Shown: positions 25,537-35,265 of the stretch, in pieces
How the letters are laid out: each line of letters opens with the position of its first letter
Position numbering within the stretch: the stretch's first letter is position 1
DNA from: Chromatocurvus halotolerans
Lineage (GTDB): Bacteria; Pseudomonadota; Gammaproteobacteria; Pseudomonadales; Halieaceae
Direction: 5' to 3'
Length of the DNA stretch: 64,000 nucleotides
Assembly (NCBI RefSeq): GCF_004340525.1
Contig: NZ_SLWX01000006.1
Location: forward strand, 1-64,000
The notes under the pieces: model-generated
Database searches by the model: none
What the model saw: only the letters and a program-made list of their open reading frames with translations
Told to the model about the DNA's origin: nothing
Position numbers and translations under genes: made by a program

Positions 25537-26133
25537 TTATGATGACGCCGCCTGCGGTGGCAGAATGTCCAGCAGTCTGGCGGGCGACTCCGTGGCCGTC
25601 AGCAGCGTTCTGCCAGACGCGGCATCGAGACCATTGACCTGCAGATTGTCTCGCAGCGAGCGCGCCAGCGCAGAGGCCATCAGTCGCGGGTAGAAAGGCA
25701 GTTCGGATACGTGAAAAGGCAGGGTGTCTGTCAACGGTTCCTCCGTATTCACCGCGGCAAGAAACGCTTCCATGTGCCGTTCAAGCGCCTCGACGACCTC
25801 AGGGCTCTCTGCCAGTCCTTCCGCCGCGACCAGCGACCAGGTCATATCCCGTCGCAGGTCGCAGCGTGCAATGTGAATACCCGGCTGTCGTGAACCCCAT
25901 TCCTGCGGCGCGATCAGTGACAGACGCCAGATGTCGCCACATTTGTAGAGATGATAACGGTTCCCCGGCACAGGCCGGAACTCGAATCGGGCGGCCAGGA
26001 CCAGCGATGAGGCACAGAAGTCGGCAAGCAGTGACTGCACAGGGCGAGGCGATGTCGCTCGCGCCGGCCGGGTGTCGTTCCATGCCTGCAGTGCCGGCAC
26101 CAGTCCCTTGCCCTGAGGATTCGCGTGTTTCAT
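25537..26133 (-). CDS. DUF2452-like hypothetical protein
   Basis: A 198-aa soluble protein whose N-terminus (NPQGKGLVPALQAW) and central VLAARFEFRPVPG-type block resemble the DUF2452 family as I remember it. The biochemical role of the family is unknown. The gene lies 15 bp upstream of the TauE gene on the same strand and may be co-transcribed. No catalytic motif is visible. Confidence 0.6.
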   Translation of the reverse strand: MKHANPQGKGLVPALQAWNDTRPARATSPRPVQSLLADFCASSLVLAARFEFRPVPGNRYHLYKCGDIWRLSLIAPQEWGSRQPGIHIARCDLRRDMTWSLVAAEGLAESPEVVEALERHMEAFLAAVNTEEPLTDTLPFHVSELPFYPRLMASALARSLRDNLQVNGLDAASGRTLLTATESPARLLDILPPQAASS

Positions 26134-26256
26134 GACAGCATTCCGGCCTGCTCGGGACGACGCCCACAGAATGCCGGATACGCGCTTGAAGTCGGCGTTT
26201 CCGGGGGTACACTGGAGGGAGGATTACACACTCAGACACCTGATGGGGATAACAAC

Positions 26257-27174
26257 ATGATTTCAACCAACTCGCGCACGTTTTTTCTGGGGGGCGGTTT
26301 GTCGGCACTGGCCCTCGTATACGCCAGCACAGCCCTTGCTGGATCAGCCACCGTCGAGTCGCCAAACGGCGAGCGCATGGTGTTTGAGTATGCCGATGGC
26401 AACAAGCTGCGTCTCAATACGCCTCAGCAGGACACCTACATGCTCGTGCGCGACAACACGCTGTACGCGGTATCCTACAACAACGGCCAGCCCATGGTCG
26501 TGAATGCCTCCACAATGATGAAGGGCTTTGCCGATATGGCAAAGATGACCGAACAGGCGGCACCCGCCGGCGCCACGGCCGAGGTGGTGTCCATCAAGGC
26601 AACCGGACGCCGCGAAACCGTCGCCGGCATCAATGGGGAGATCTACGAGATCACCACCCGCGAGGAAGGCGACAACATCACCCAGGAGGTGGTGATGTCT
26701 TCAGACGCCAGAGCCCTGGAGTTCCGCGACGCACTGTTCACGATGATCCGCGCCAGCACTGAGGCGATGGATGAGGAACTGCGCCGCAACAGCGAGGATT
26801 TTCGCAACCGGCTTGGCGACATGAACATGGGCATCCTGCGCTACGGCACAGAAATGAAACTTGCCGCGATTGACGGTGACACCGTGGCGGCAGCGCGCTT
26901 TGAACTCCCGGCAAAACCCGTGGACATGAACGACCTTGGCGGACTGATGGGAGCCTTCAGTGGCGCTGCAAGCCAGAGCGCTGGCGGCGCTGATGCTGGC
27001 GAGGAGTCCCAGGACGCCGGCAGTGGCGTTGGCGGGCTGTTTTCCGGGATGATGGAGAAACTGGGAGGCAACGAAGACGCCAGCGAAAGCGAGGCAGAAG
27101 AAGACGCGTCCAACCCGGCGCAAGAAGCCGGAGAAGCCGTTGGCAAGGCTTTCAAGAAACTCTTCGGCAAATAA
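26257..27174 (+). CDS. exported protein of unknown function, 305 aa
   Basis: Starts MISTNSRTFFLGGG, with a signal peptide of about 28 residues. The body (about 30-215) is acidic and rich in short beta-prone repeats. The tail (about 230-300) is a low-complexity Gly/Ala/Ser/Glu region ending in a basic FKKLFGK. The start at 26257 is chosen over an upstream in-frame ATG at 26125 because the signal peptide begins here. No family is recognised; it may be a periplasmic stress protein, but this is not shown. Confidence 0.6.
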   Translation: MISTNSRTFFLGGGLSALALVYASTALAGSATVESPNGERMVFEYADGNKLRLNTPQQDTYMLVRDNTLYAVSYNNGQPMVVNASTMMKGFADMAKMTEQAAPAGATAEVVSIKATGRRETVAGINGEIYEITTREEGDNITQEVVMSSDARALEFRDALFTMIRASTEAMDEELRRNSEDFRNRLGDMNMGILRYGTEMKLAAIDGDTVAAARFELPAKPVDMNDLGGLMGAFSGAASQSAGGADAGEESQDAGSGVGGLFSGMMEKLGGNEDASESEAEEDASNPAQEAGEAVGKAFKKLFGK

Positions 27175-27188
27175 ACCTTTGCAAGGTG

Positions 27189-27222
27189 GTGAGTCGCGCC
27201 GGTCCCATCCGGTGCGACTCAC
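27189..27222. terminator. strong hairpin between convergent genes
   Basis: A perfect 14-bp arm set apart from one central mismatch: GTGAGTCGCGCCGG (27189-27202) pairs with CCGGTGCGACTCAC (27209-27222) around a 6-nt loop. It lies between the stop of the exported protein gene and the stop of the Lrp gene, overlapping the latter. There is no uridine tract, so it may act as a bidirectional transcript end or mRNA-stability element. Confidence 0.5.
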
Positions 27223-27683
27223 AACGGCAATGATGTCGTATTTTTAAGCTCTTCCATGACAAAGCCTGCGCTCACGTCAAACAGATCCGCCGCAATCAGT
27301 TCCTGATACAGGCGGTCGTAATCCGGCATGTCAGCGACCACCGCCTTGAGCAGATAGTCCACATCGCCACCCATGCGATAGGCCTCAAGAATACCGGGAA
27401 TATTGTCAATCACCTCGCGAAATTGCCGACTCCAGGCGGCGTTATGGTGATTGGTGCGTACGGAGATGAAAACGGTCAGCGACAGACCCAGGGCGGCCGG
27501 ATTGAGCAGCATGACCTGCTGCCGGATGATACGGCTCTCGCGCAACTTCTGAAGGCGTCGCCAGCAAGCCGAACGCGACATGTTCACCGATTCCGCCAGC
27601 TCCACCAGCGGCAGGGAAGCGTCACGCTGCAGCTGCCGCAGCAGCCGCAGATCCGCCGCGTCCAGCCGTGTGTCCTGCGTCAT
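27219..27683 (-). CDS. Lrp/AsnC-family transcriptional regulator
   Basis: A 154-aa regulator starting MTQDTRLDAAD. The N-terminal winged HTH (LVELAESVNMSRSACWRRLQKL, about 25-50) is followed by the RAM effector-binding domain (about 65-150). The start at 27683 has GGGGGA upstream; an ATG 15 bp earlier is also possible. It is divergent from the class V PLP enzyme gene across 205 bp, so that enzyme is its most likely target, with an amino acid as the effector. Confidence 0.9.
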   Translation of the reverse strand: MTQDTRLDAADLRLLRQLQRDASLPLVELAESVNMSRSACWRRLQKLRESRIIRQQVMLLNPAALGLSLTVFISVRTNHHNAAWSRQFREVIDNIPGILEAYRMGGDVDYLLKAVVADMPDYDRLYQELIAADLFDVSAGFVMEELKNTTSLPL

Positions 27684-27888
27684 TTGTGCATCCCCCATCC
27701 GGGGCGACCATCAGCCGGGCGACTGCCGAGAATCAGCGACATGTTTTTTCCGGTAAAAGCCATGTATTCGACCATTATTCCCGATATAGACCGTTAAAGG
27801 GCAAGAAATAGAACACACCTGCCATCGATACGCAAATATCCTATAGGCCTGATAATTGAGATGATGACTGCCCGGAGGTAGCACGGCC

Positions 27889-29589
27889 ATGAACGGAACA
27901 TCCCGCACCCTGATCGACCGTATACAGCGCAGCGTTATCGGTCAGTATCGCCCGATAACGACGCCCTTCGGGACGCGGCCCCTGGTTTATGCCGATTACA
28001 CTGCATCCGGTCGCAGCCTCGACTTCATCGAGCACATCGTGAGCGATCAGGTTCTGCCGTACTACGCCAATACGCACACGGAGGCGTCCCTCACCGGCGC
28101 CCAGACGACGGCGCTGCGTGAGGCCGCACGCAAACAGATTCGCAGCGCCATCAATGCCGGCGATGATGACGCGGTGATTTTCTGTGGCGCCGGCGCCACC
28201 GCAGCGATCAATCGCCTCATCGACATGCTTGGCCTGTGTGCTCCCCGGGAAGCCGCCGCGGCCCCAGGCGACCCTGACACCAAGGCAGCGGAACACACCC
28301 AGCAAGCGGTCATATTCGTCGGCCCCTACGAGCACCACTCCAATGAACTGCCCTGGCGTGAGTCAACCGCGACGGTCGTTCGCATTCCCACCGATGAGCA
28401 TGGCGACATTGACCGGCGAGCCCTGGAAGCCGCGCTCGCGAAATATAGGAACTGCGCACTTCGCATCGGCAGTTTCTCGGCGGCGTCCAACGTCACCGGC
28501 ATCCGCAGCGATGTTGCCGGCATTACCCGCATTCTCAAGGCACATGGCGCGCTGGCATTCTGGGACTATGCCGCGGCAGGACCCTACGTGGGCATCGACA
28601 TGAACCCCGGCGACCACAACATCGATGCCGTTTTTCTCTCACCACACAAGTTTGTGGGTGGCCCCAGCACACCGGGGATACTCGCCGTCAAGAAGAGACT
28701 GCTGAGAAATGCGGTGCCGACGGTTGTCGGTGGCGGCACGGTGTCTTACGTGACCGCCGAGCACCATCGCTTCATTGATGCCCCGGAACGCCGGGAGGAA
28801 GGCGGAACGCCGGCGATTGTCGAATCCATCCGTGCCGGGCTGGTGTTCAAGCTGCAGCAGACGGTCGGCACCGACACCATTGAAGCCATAGAGCACGAAC
28901 GCATACAGACCGCACTGAAGCGACTTTCCGCGTTCAAGGAGATCGACATCCTGGGCGGCACGGAGGCCCGGCGTCTTTCCATTGTTTCACTTCGCTTTCT
29001 CTGTGGTGAGCGCGAACTGCACTACGGCTTCGTGATAGCCCTGCTCAACGATCTTTTTGGCATTCAGGCGCGCGGCGGGTGTTCCTGTGCCGGGCCCTAT
29101 GGCCATCTGTTGCTGGGGCTGGATAGGGCGCGCTCGAGGGCTCTGGAGGAGCGCAGTGCCAACGGAGAGAGCGCCCTACGGCCGGGCTGGGTGAGGCTGA
29201 ATTTCAACTACTTCATCAGCGAGGCCGAGTTCCACTATCTGCTGGATGCCATCTGCCTGATTGCCAGCGATGGCTGGCGGCTGCTGCCGCACTACGCGCT
29301 GGATCCGGGCACCGGCGTGTGGCGCTACCACGGCGTAGCGCCGCAGCTGCCGGTCAGCCTTGATGCGATCAACTTCCTCGAGGAGCCCCCCCGGTCCGAC
29401 ACGCAGCCGCCGTCCGAGCCGGACTTCGAGCAGCTGATAGCCGACGCGAGAGACATTCTGGCAACGGCAAGTGCTGCAGGACACACAGCGGCAGCCGCAG
29501 ATTCACCGCGCAGGATTGACTGCGATGATCCCGAGCGCTGGTTCACCATCGCTGAAGACCTGTCCCGACAGACGCCGGCGGCAGTCTGA
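27889..29589 (+). CDS. class V aminotransferase / cysteine-desulfurase-like PLP enzyme
   Basis: A 566-aa fold-type I PLP enzyme. The PLP lysine lies in SPHKFVGG (about residues 249-256). A Cys-containing loop RGGCSCAGPYGH (about 395-406) resembles that of cysteine desulfurases and related lyases. It is longer than SufS (about 410 aa) because of a C-terminal extension rich in Pro, Asp and Ala. The substrate is unknown. An Lrp regulator divergently encoded next to it suggests amino-acid catabolism rather than Fe-S cluster assembly; no suf or isc genes are nearby. Confidence 0.85.
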   Translation: MNGTSRTLIDRIQRSVIGQYRPITTPFGTRPLVYADYTASGRSLDFIEHIVSDQVLPYYANTHTEASLTGAQTTALREAARKQIRSAINAGDDDAVIFCGAGATAAINRLIDMLGLCAPREAAAAPGDPDTKAAEHTQQAVIFVGPYEHHSNELPWRESTATVVRIPTDEHGDIDRRALEAALAKYRNCALRIGSFSAASNVTGIRSDVAGITRILKAHGALAFWDYAAAGPYVGIDMNPGDHNIDAVFLSPHKFVGGPSTPGILAVKKRLLRNAVPTVVGGGTVSYVTAEHHRFIDAPERREEGGTPAIVESIRAGLVFKLQQTVGTDTIEAIEHERIQTALKRLSAFKEIDILGGTEARRLSIVSLRFLCGERELHYGFVIALLNDLFGIQARGGCSCAGPYGHLLLGLDRARSRALEERSANGESALRPGWVRLNFNYFISEAEFHYLLDAICLIASDGWRLLPHYALDPGTGVWRYHGVAPQLPVSLDAINFLEEPPRSDTQPPSEPDFEQLIADARDILATASAAGHTAAAADSPRRIDCDDPERWFTIAEDLSRQTPAAV

Positions 29590-29676
29590 ACACCACTCTA
29601 CACCCGGCCTGTCTGTCCGGAAGCCATGCGAAAAGATCTGATGCGTAGAGGTGCCACTATTGCGTAGACTGGCGGG

Positions 29677-30912
29677 ATGACAAGCGGCATCAAATTCTCC
29701 TGGCGCACCCTCGCCGCCCTGCTGTTCTTCGCCAGCGGAATTATCGCCTTCGCCACCGGCGCCTCCGTCACCGAGCGACCGGATGTCACACATGCGGGCC
29801 TGCTGGCGCAGGCCTATTACAGCCTCAGCCTGTTCGTGGTGGGTGGCGTTGAGCTGGGCACGCCGGAAGGCGGACCGGCCCTTAGCAGGGCTCTGCTCTG
29901 GCTCGCCTATTTCGGCTCACCGATACTCGCAGCGACAACGCTGATTGATGTTTTGCTGCGCGTTCTGTCACCGCACAACCTGCACATGCGTCGCCTGCGC
30001 CATCACATCGTCGTCATCGGCACGGGAGAGCTGGCAATGAGCTATCTCCGTGTGCTGCGGCAGCGTGACCGCAGCGTGCCGGTGATTATTGTCTCGCGCC
30101 AGGAGCCAGAAGCCTCGATCGCCGATGAGTTGCGCGAAACCTATGATGCGATTGTTATCACCGGCGACATCACACACGAATTCTGCCTGAAGCAGCTGCG
30201 CGTCAAGCGGGCACGCCGCATCGTCCTGCTGTCGGACAACAGCCTGCGCAGTTACGAAGCCGCCAGCATCATGCAGCGCATGGTTCCCGGAATTGGCAAA
30301 CGCATCGTGATGCACTGCGCGAACCTTCGCTTCATGCGCGCGATGCAGCACACCGACGTTGCCAAGCGCTGCGAGATCTTCAACTCCTACCATCTCGCCG
30401 CATCGGGTCTCGTGCGGGAACATCTGATGCAGCGTTTTCTGGACACCAGCGGGCGCGATATTGTGGTGCTGTCGGGCTTCGGCCGTTTCGGCCAGACCAT
30501 CATCGAACAGCTGCAGGCGCACGCCCTGCGGGAGCTGGAAACGGTCGCGATCATCGAGAGGGATGCCGTGCGTCGCGTCCTGGTTGCCGAAGAACAGATG
30601 ACGTTTTCGTCCGGCTACCGGCGCGAAGTGCTGGAGGGTGATATCTCGCATCCCGCGGTGTGGCAGCGCCTGCGCGATGCCGTGCATATCTCCGGTGACG
30701 CCAGGAACGTGGTTTTCATTCTCGGCACCGGCAATGAAGAGGATAATCTGCGAACAGCCATCTGGCTGCGTCGCGGCTACCCCAACGCCATGATTATTGC
30801 CCGCAGCAGCAAGGCGTCGCTGTTTGCCGAGGAAGTGGGTAAAGAGCACAACATTATCACGGTCAGCATTCACGAGCTGGTAGAACGCAATATTCCTGAA
30901 CACTGGGTGTAA
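29677..30912 (+). CDS. channel-like protein with two RCK (TrkA-N) domains
   Basis: A 411-aa protein with two membrane helices (about 10-30 and 70-95), a short re-entrant-like segment, and two tandem NAD-binding RCK domains (HHIVVIGTGELAMSYL near 109; DIVVLSGFGRFGQTII near 265). The layout is that of a ligand-gated K+ channel, but the selectivity filter TVGYG is absent; the corresponding stretch is VVGGVELGTPEGG. It may conduct a different ion or be a nucleotide-sensing regulator. No partner Trk subunit is adjacent. Confidence 0.75.
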   Translation: MTSGIKFSWRTLAALLFFASGIIAFATGASVTERPDVTHAGLLAQAYYSLSLFVVGGVELGTPEGGPALSRALLWLAYFGSPILAATTLIDVLLRVLSPHNLHMRRLRHHIVVIGTGELAMSYLRVLRQRDRSVPVIIVSRQEPEASIADELRETYDAIVITGDITHEFCLKQLRVKRARRIVLLSDNSLRSYEAASIMQRMVPGIGKRIVMHCANLRFMRAMQHTDVAKRCEIFNSYHLAASGLVREHLMQRFLDTSGRDIVVLSGFGRFGQTIIEQLQAHALRELETVAIIERDAVRRVLVAEEQMTFSSGYRREVLEGDISHPAVWQRLRDAVHISGDARNVVFILGTGNEEDNLRTAIWLRRGYPNAMIIARSSKASLFAEEVGKEHNIITVSIHELVERNIPEHWV

Positions 30913-31074
30913 GACGAATAACGGGGGAATTTGAGAAAGGCGGGGCCGGCGGAGACGGTCATTGCCCCCATCAGGAGACAATGACCGCCATGGCGGGTAA
31001 GGAAGAAGCTGTCGACCATCCGCCGCTGCCAGCCCGGGCGGGCGCGTGCAGCGGATGGCGAGACAAGCCTCTGC

Positions 31075-31455
31075 TTACTGCATGTCCTCCGCACGTTCCG
31101 CGAGCTCGGGATCCGTGCGCATACGCTCTGCAATCATGTTGTACTGCGGTACCGTGAGTCCGCTGTCCTCGACTGCAGAAATCATCTTGTTCTGCGCTTC
31201 CTGGCGAAGTTCCTGCGCCTTTTCGCCATCGGACGTGGACTGTATCTCGCCTGCGTATTCCTCCTGCACATCCTGCACGGAAGCCATGGCAACCATGAAT
31301 TGCCCCAACTTCTGGTCCGTCACTTCACCACCCTGCTGCTGCGCGACCGCGTTACCCGCAGTCACGAGCGCCAGGGCAACCAATGCTGCCGAAAAAATGC
31401 GGCGCGTTGCGCCAGCTGCAATTTCTGCGGTTTTCACAAGATCTGATACCAACAT
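31075..31455 (-). CDS. DUF4168-family exported protein
   Basis: A 126-aa protein with a signal peptide ending near GNAVAQ. The following helical, Gln/Glu-rich domain (QKLGQFMVAMASVQDVQEEY; VPQYNMIAERMRTDPEL) matches the DUF4168 pattern. The start at 31455 is chosen because AAGGAG lies 8-10 nt upstream; an ATG two codons earlier sits too close to it. The function of the family is unknown; members are found in the envelope of many proteobacteria. Confidence 0.8.
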   Translation of the reverse strand: MLVSDLVKTAEIAAGATRRIFSAALVALALVTAGNAVAQQQGGEVTDQKLGQFMVAMASVQDVQEEYAGEIQSTSDGEKAQELRQEAQNKMISAVEDSGLTVPQYNMIAERMRTDPELAERAEDMQ

Positions 31456-31680
31456 ACTCATCTCTCCTTCTGGTCTGACAAAACGCAGTTTTCACTGCTC
31501 ACCGTAGAGGAAGCAAGCGACGTGCCAACTGTAAAAACTCCGGTATGACTGAACTTTTCATAACCAGGCCCCACGATTTATGTATCATGGTGATACGTAT
31601 GGATGATTTTAAGACACACATTTTGCAACACTCCCCGAAAGGCTTCTGTCGCCCCCACCGTCGACAGGGGAGGCAGCAGC

Positions 31681-33153
31681 TTGGCTGATATAACGGCTGG
31701 AGAGACCGGTACACACAGCGACACCTATGACCTGCGACGCGCCATGCTGCTCGGTATCCTCGCGCCCATCGCTCTGCTGTCGGCGGCTCTCGTTCTGGTC
31801 GTCGCTCTCTGGGCGGAGCGTTCGCTGGAGGCGCGCCTGCAGGGCGAAATCGAGCTGATCGCCCGCGCCGTCGCCCCCTCGATCAGCACACGACTCGTCG
31901 AGAGCGACATACACGGCATCCGCAATAGCCTTGACTCACTCTTCAGCATCCGCCGGGTCTACGGCGTGGCAGTCTATAATGTCGGCGGCGAACTGCTGGT
32001 GGCGGCCGGAACCGCGGACAATACGCTGCGCGGCAGCCTAGCCGCGTCGGGCGTGGTCTCGAGCGGGCAGGACGAGGGGGGTTATCGTGAGGTTGACGGG
32101 CAGACAGTCTACGCCTACTTCACGCCGCTACTGGACCGCGACGGTCGCATCCAGGGCCTGCTGCAGATGACACGACAGCGCCAGGAAATCACCGATGCTT
32201 TGAAGCGGCTGCACCTCACGGCATGGTCCCTGTGGTTTTTCGCGGTTTTCGCCGCCATCGTCATTACCCTTCAGCTATACCGACGACTGATAGGCACCCG
32301 CGTGGCCATGCTTCTGACGTCCATCGATGCCTTCGCCCGAGGTGAGCGTGAGCTGAAGCTGGCCATCCGCGCGCCCCGGGAATTTGCGGATATCGGGAAC
32401 AGCCTCAACAGCATGGCACGCGCAACCCGGGAAGCGGAAATAGCGCTCGCGGCAAAGCAGAATGAAGAGCGGGCACTGCAGCGGCGACTGGACCAGTCCG
32501 AGCGCGCTGCTGAAATCGGTCGCGTCGCGGAGGGCCTGGCGCACGAACTGGGCGCGCCGCTGACCGTCATTGACGGTCGCGTGCGGCAGATGGAGCGCCG
32601 GCCTGATGCGCCCGGCACCACAGGCGCCATGCAGGAAGTCCGTCAGCAGGTGCAGCGCATGGGAAACATTGTGCGGCAGCTTCTGAGCTACGCGCGACGG
32701 GAGAACTCTGGCCACGATGCGATTGAGCTGGCCAACCTTGTCGAGAGAGTCTGTCAGGGAAGCGCGGCAGATGCGCCTCAACCCGAGCTGACCTGCAAAA
32801 GCCAGGCGATAATCCAGGGCGACAGGGTGCGCATTGAAATGGCCGTTGCAAACATTGTTCGCAACGCGCAGCGCCACGCTCAGTCGTCAGTCTCGGTGAC
32901 GGTGGAACGCCGGGGCGGCAACGCTGTCGTGCGCGTCGAGGATGACGGCCCCGGCGTCACCACTGACGACGAGCAGGAAATCTTCAAACCTTTTTTCTCG
33001 CGCGAACCCACGGGCAGTGGATCGGGCCTGGGACTGGCCATTGTCAGCAACATCATGCAGGAGCACGGCGGCAATGTGGGCTACTCTCGCGGCAGCCGCG
33101 GCGCGATATTCGAGCTGGTATTTCCATCCACGGACAGTGAGGATAATCGATGA
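31681..33153 (+). CDS. membrane sensor histidine kinase
   Basis: A 490-aa kinase with two transmembrane helices (about 21-44 and 181-200) flanking a periplasmic sensor, then HAMP (about 200-250), a phosphoacceptor H-box AHELGAPL with His288, and an HATPase domain (N-box NIVRNAQRH, G1 DDGPG, G2 GSGLGLAI). The start is taken as TTG at 31681 because GGGGAGG lies 8 nt before it; an upstream ATG at 31603 lacks this. It overlaps the regulator gene by four bases. The stimulus is unknown. Confidence 0.88.
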   Translation: MADITAGETGTHSDTYDLRRAMLLGILAPIALLSAALVLVVALWAERSLEARLQGEIELIARAVAPSISTRLVESDIHGIRNSLDSLFSIRRVYGVAVYNVGGELLVAAGTADNTLRGSLAASGVVSSGQDEGGYREVDGQTVYAYFTPLLDRDGRIQGLLQMTRQRQEITDALKRLHLTAWSLWFFAVFAAIVITLQLYRRLIGTRVAMLLTSIDAFARGERELKLAIRAPREFADIGNSLNSMARATREAEIALAAKQNEERALQRRLDQSERAAEIGRVAEGLAHELGAPLTVIDGRVRQMERRPDAPGTTGAMQEVRQQVQRMGNIVRQLLSYARRENSGHDAIELANLVERVCQGSAADAPQPELTCKSQAIIQGDRVRIEMAVANIVRNAQRHAQSSVSVTVERRGGNAVVRVEDDGPGVTTDDEQEIFKPFFSREPTGSGSGLGLAIVSNIMQEHGGNVGYSRGSRGAIFELVFPSTDSEDNR

Positions 33154-34523
33154 AGCGGCGGATTTTACTGGTCGAGGATGATGCAGCCCTGCTGCGTCTG
33201 ATCCGCGACGAGCTGGATGCCGAAGGCTACCTGGTGGATCAGGTGACTTCGGTCGACGCCGCGCGACAACAGCTGACGGAGAATGACTTCGACCTGGTGG
33301 TAACCGATCTGCGCCTGCCGGACGGTACCGGGCACGACGTGCTGGAGACAGCCCGGCAGGCCGAGCCGCGCCCGGCATGCCTGGTGATTACCGCCTTCGG
33401 CAGCGTCAGCGATGCTGTCGCTGCGCTGAAGCAGGGTGCCGATGACTTTCTGACCAAGCCCCTGGAAATGGACCATTTCCTGCTCAGCGTCGACCGGCTC
33501 ATCGAACAGTCATTCCTGCGCCGTGACTACGCGCGCCTGAAGCAGGCCATACAGAGCAAGGACAACCACGGCATCGCCGGCAGCAGCGCACAGATCCAGC
33601 GGCTTCGCGAGCAGATCACGGTCATTGCGGCCACGGACGGGCCCGTGCTGATCACCGGTGAAAGCGGGACGGGAAAGGAGCTGGTTGCGCGCAGCCTGCA
33701 TGCCCAGAGCGAACGCCGGGACGGACCCTTTGTCGCGATCAACTGCGCCGGCATTCCCGGAGAGCTGATCGAGAGCGAGCTCTTCGGCCATGAAGCGGGC
33801 GCCTTTACCGATGCCAAGAAAAAACACGCCGGCATTTTCCGGCAGGCCAGCGGCGGCACACTGCTGCTCGATGAGATCGGCGAAATGCCTCTGACGCTGC
33901 AGGCCAAGCTATTGCGCGTGCTTCAGGAAGGCAGCGTGCGCTCGATCGGCGCTTCCGGGGAACAGGATGTGGATGTCCGGGTTGTCGCTGCGACCCATCG
34001 CAACGTCGAAGAGCTGGTGACATCCGGGGAGTTCCGCGAGGATCTGTATTACCGCCTGGAAACCTTCAAGCTCGAGGTGCCACCGCTGCGCGAAAGACAG
34101 GGCGATGTGGAGCTGCTCGCCTCTCTGTTTTTGCGCCAGCACGCGAGCACCACAGGCCGCGACATCGATGGCTTTGATGCCGCCGCACTCGAGGCACTGA
34201 ACGTCTATACCTTTCCAGGCAACGTCCGGGAGCTGTCGAATGTCATCGAGCGCGCGGTCGCCTTCTGCCAGGGCGCTCTGATCAGCGTCGGGGATCTGCC
34301 GGCGCGAATACTGGAAAACCCCGGGCAGGTGTCACTTGGGCACCCTTCGAATGAGCGGGAAACCGGCAACGAGCGCCTGTTCGATGACCTTCCAACGCTC
34401 GAGGTTCTGCAGCGCCGCTACGCGCGCCAGGTGCTCGACAGAACCGACGGCAACAAACAGCAGGCGGCGGCGATACTGGGGGTCACCCGAAGCACGCTTT
34501 ACCGCTGGCTGGCCCGGGATTGA
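33150..34523 (+). CDS. NtrC-family sigma54-dependent response regulator
   Basis: A 457-aa regulator: receiver domain with phospho-acceptor Asp53 (VVTDLRLPDG), AAA+ domain with Walker A GESGTGKE (170-177) and Walker B TLLLDEIGEM, and a Fis-type HTH at the C-terminus (NKQQAAAILGVTRSTLYRWL). The sigma54-contact loop reads GAFTDA (217-222) instead of GAFTGA. It is translationally coupled to the kinase gene and presumably activates sigma54 promoters in response to it. Targets are not visible in the window. Confidence 0.92.
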   Translation: MKRRILLVEDDAALLRLIRDELDAEGYLVDQVTSVDAARQQLTENDFDLVVTDLRLPDGTGHDVLETARQAEPRPACLVITAFGSVSDAVAALKQGADDFLTKPLEMDHFLLSVDRLIEQSFLRRDYARLKQAIQSKDNHGIAGSSAQIQRLREQITVIAATDGPVLITGESGTGKELVARSLHAQSERRDGPFVAINCAGIPGELIESELFGHEAGAFTDAKKKHAGIFRQASGGTLLLDEIGEMPLTLQAKLLRVLQEGSVRSIGASGEQDVDVRVVAATHRNVEELVTSGEFREDLYYRLETFKLEVPPLRERQGDVELLASLFLRQHASTTGRDIDGFDAAALEALNVYTFPGNVRELSNVIERAVAFCQGALISVGDLPARILENPGQVSLGHPSNERETGNERLFDDLPTLEVLQRRYARQVLDRTDGNKQQAAAILGVTRSTLYRWLARD

Positions 34524-34549
34524 CCGGGAGCACCGGGCGGCGGCGAGCC

Positions 34550-35056
34550 TCAGCCATCATCGGCAACGCGCCGAGGCAGTTGACGCCGACGCTGGAAACG
34601 CGGACGCCAGACGCCAAGCAGTACATTCACGATGGCAATTGCCAGCACCACCCAGACCGAGTTCCACTCCGCCTGCATTGCCTGCCCCAGCAACGCCGGA
34701 TCAATGTCTCCGGCCAGCGCCCGGGCACTGAGTTCCGCTTCCTTTTGTGCCGGACCCTGGACCGTGATCAGGGTGCCCTCAAACATGGACACACCCAGCA
34801 GGAGCTTCAGCCAGGCCCAGCCCGCGTTATGAAACGCGGGCGTGATGGACATGGCGAACAGGCCGCTGACCAGTGTGATACCGAGAGATGGCAGCAATAT
34901 CCACTCGGCCAGTGTTCCCATGGCACCGCGCAGCGCGGCGTACTCGGCCAGGGATTCTGGCGCCGGAAGCTGTGACAACAGCACGATCTGTGCAGCCAGT
35001 GCGCCGGTAAGGCCAATGGCTCCCAGCGTATGGAGAAATTTCAGTGTGCGCCGCAT
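34550..35056 (-). CDS. DUF2269-like membrane protein
   Basis: A 168-aa protein with about four transmembrane helices (about 7-25, 45-70, 80-98, 128-146), starting MRRTLKFLHTLGAIG. The length and first helix are typical of the DUF2269 family of predicted integral membrane proteins, whose role is unknown. The frame extends upstream to 35215 but those residues are Arg-rich and non-membrane, so the start at 35056 is preferred. It is convergent with the NtrC-type regulator. Confidence 0.65.
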   Translation of the reverse strand: MRRTLKFLHTLGAIGLTGALAAQIVLLSQLPAPESLAEYAALRGAMGTLAEWILLPSLGITLVSGLFAMSITPAFHNAGWAWLKLLLGVSMFEGTLITVQGPAQKEAELSARALAGDIDPALLGQAMQAEWNSVWVVLAIAIVNVLLGVWRPRFQRRRQLPRRVADDG

Positions 35057-35265
35057 GTCAACCCGATCTCCGTTCCCGAGACTGGCCATGATACGCAAAA
35101 GCGGGCGTCCATGGATGCACTCCCGCGCCCGAGTACGCCACAAACCCTTGCACCGGCCGGTCCGCAGGCGCCCCGGCGCCTCACCGTCGCGGTTGCGCAA
35201 AATACACGTTTTCAATACTTTGCATTGTCTGAGTTAAGTATCCACACTCTGCATCCTCATTACCC

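Noticed and set aside
27889-29589. SufS/IscS iron-sulfur cysteine desulfurase
   Set aside because: The fold and Cys loop fit loosely, but the protein is 150 residues longer, has no suf/isc neighbours and is paired with an Lrp regulator.
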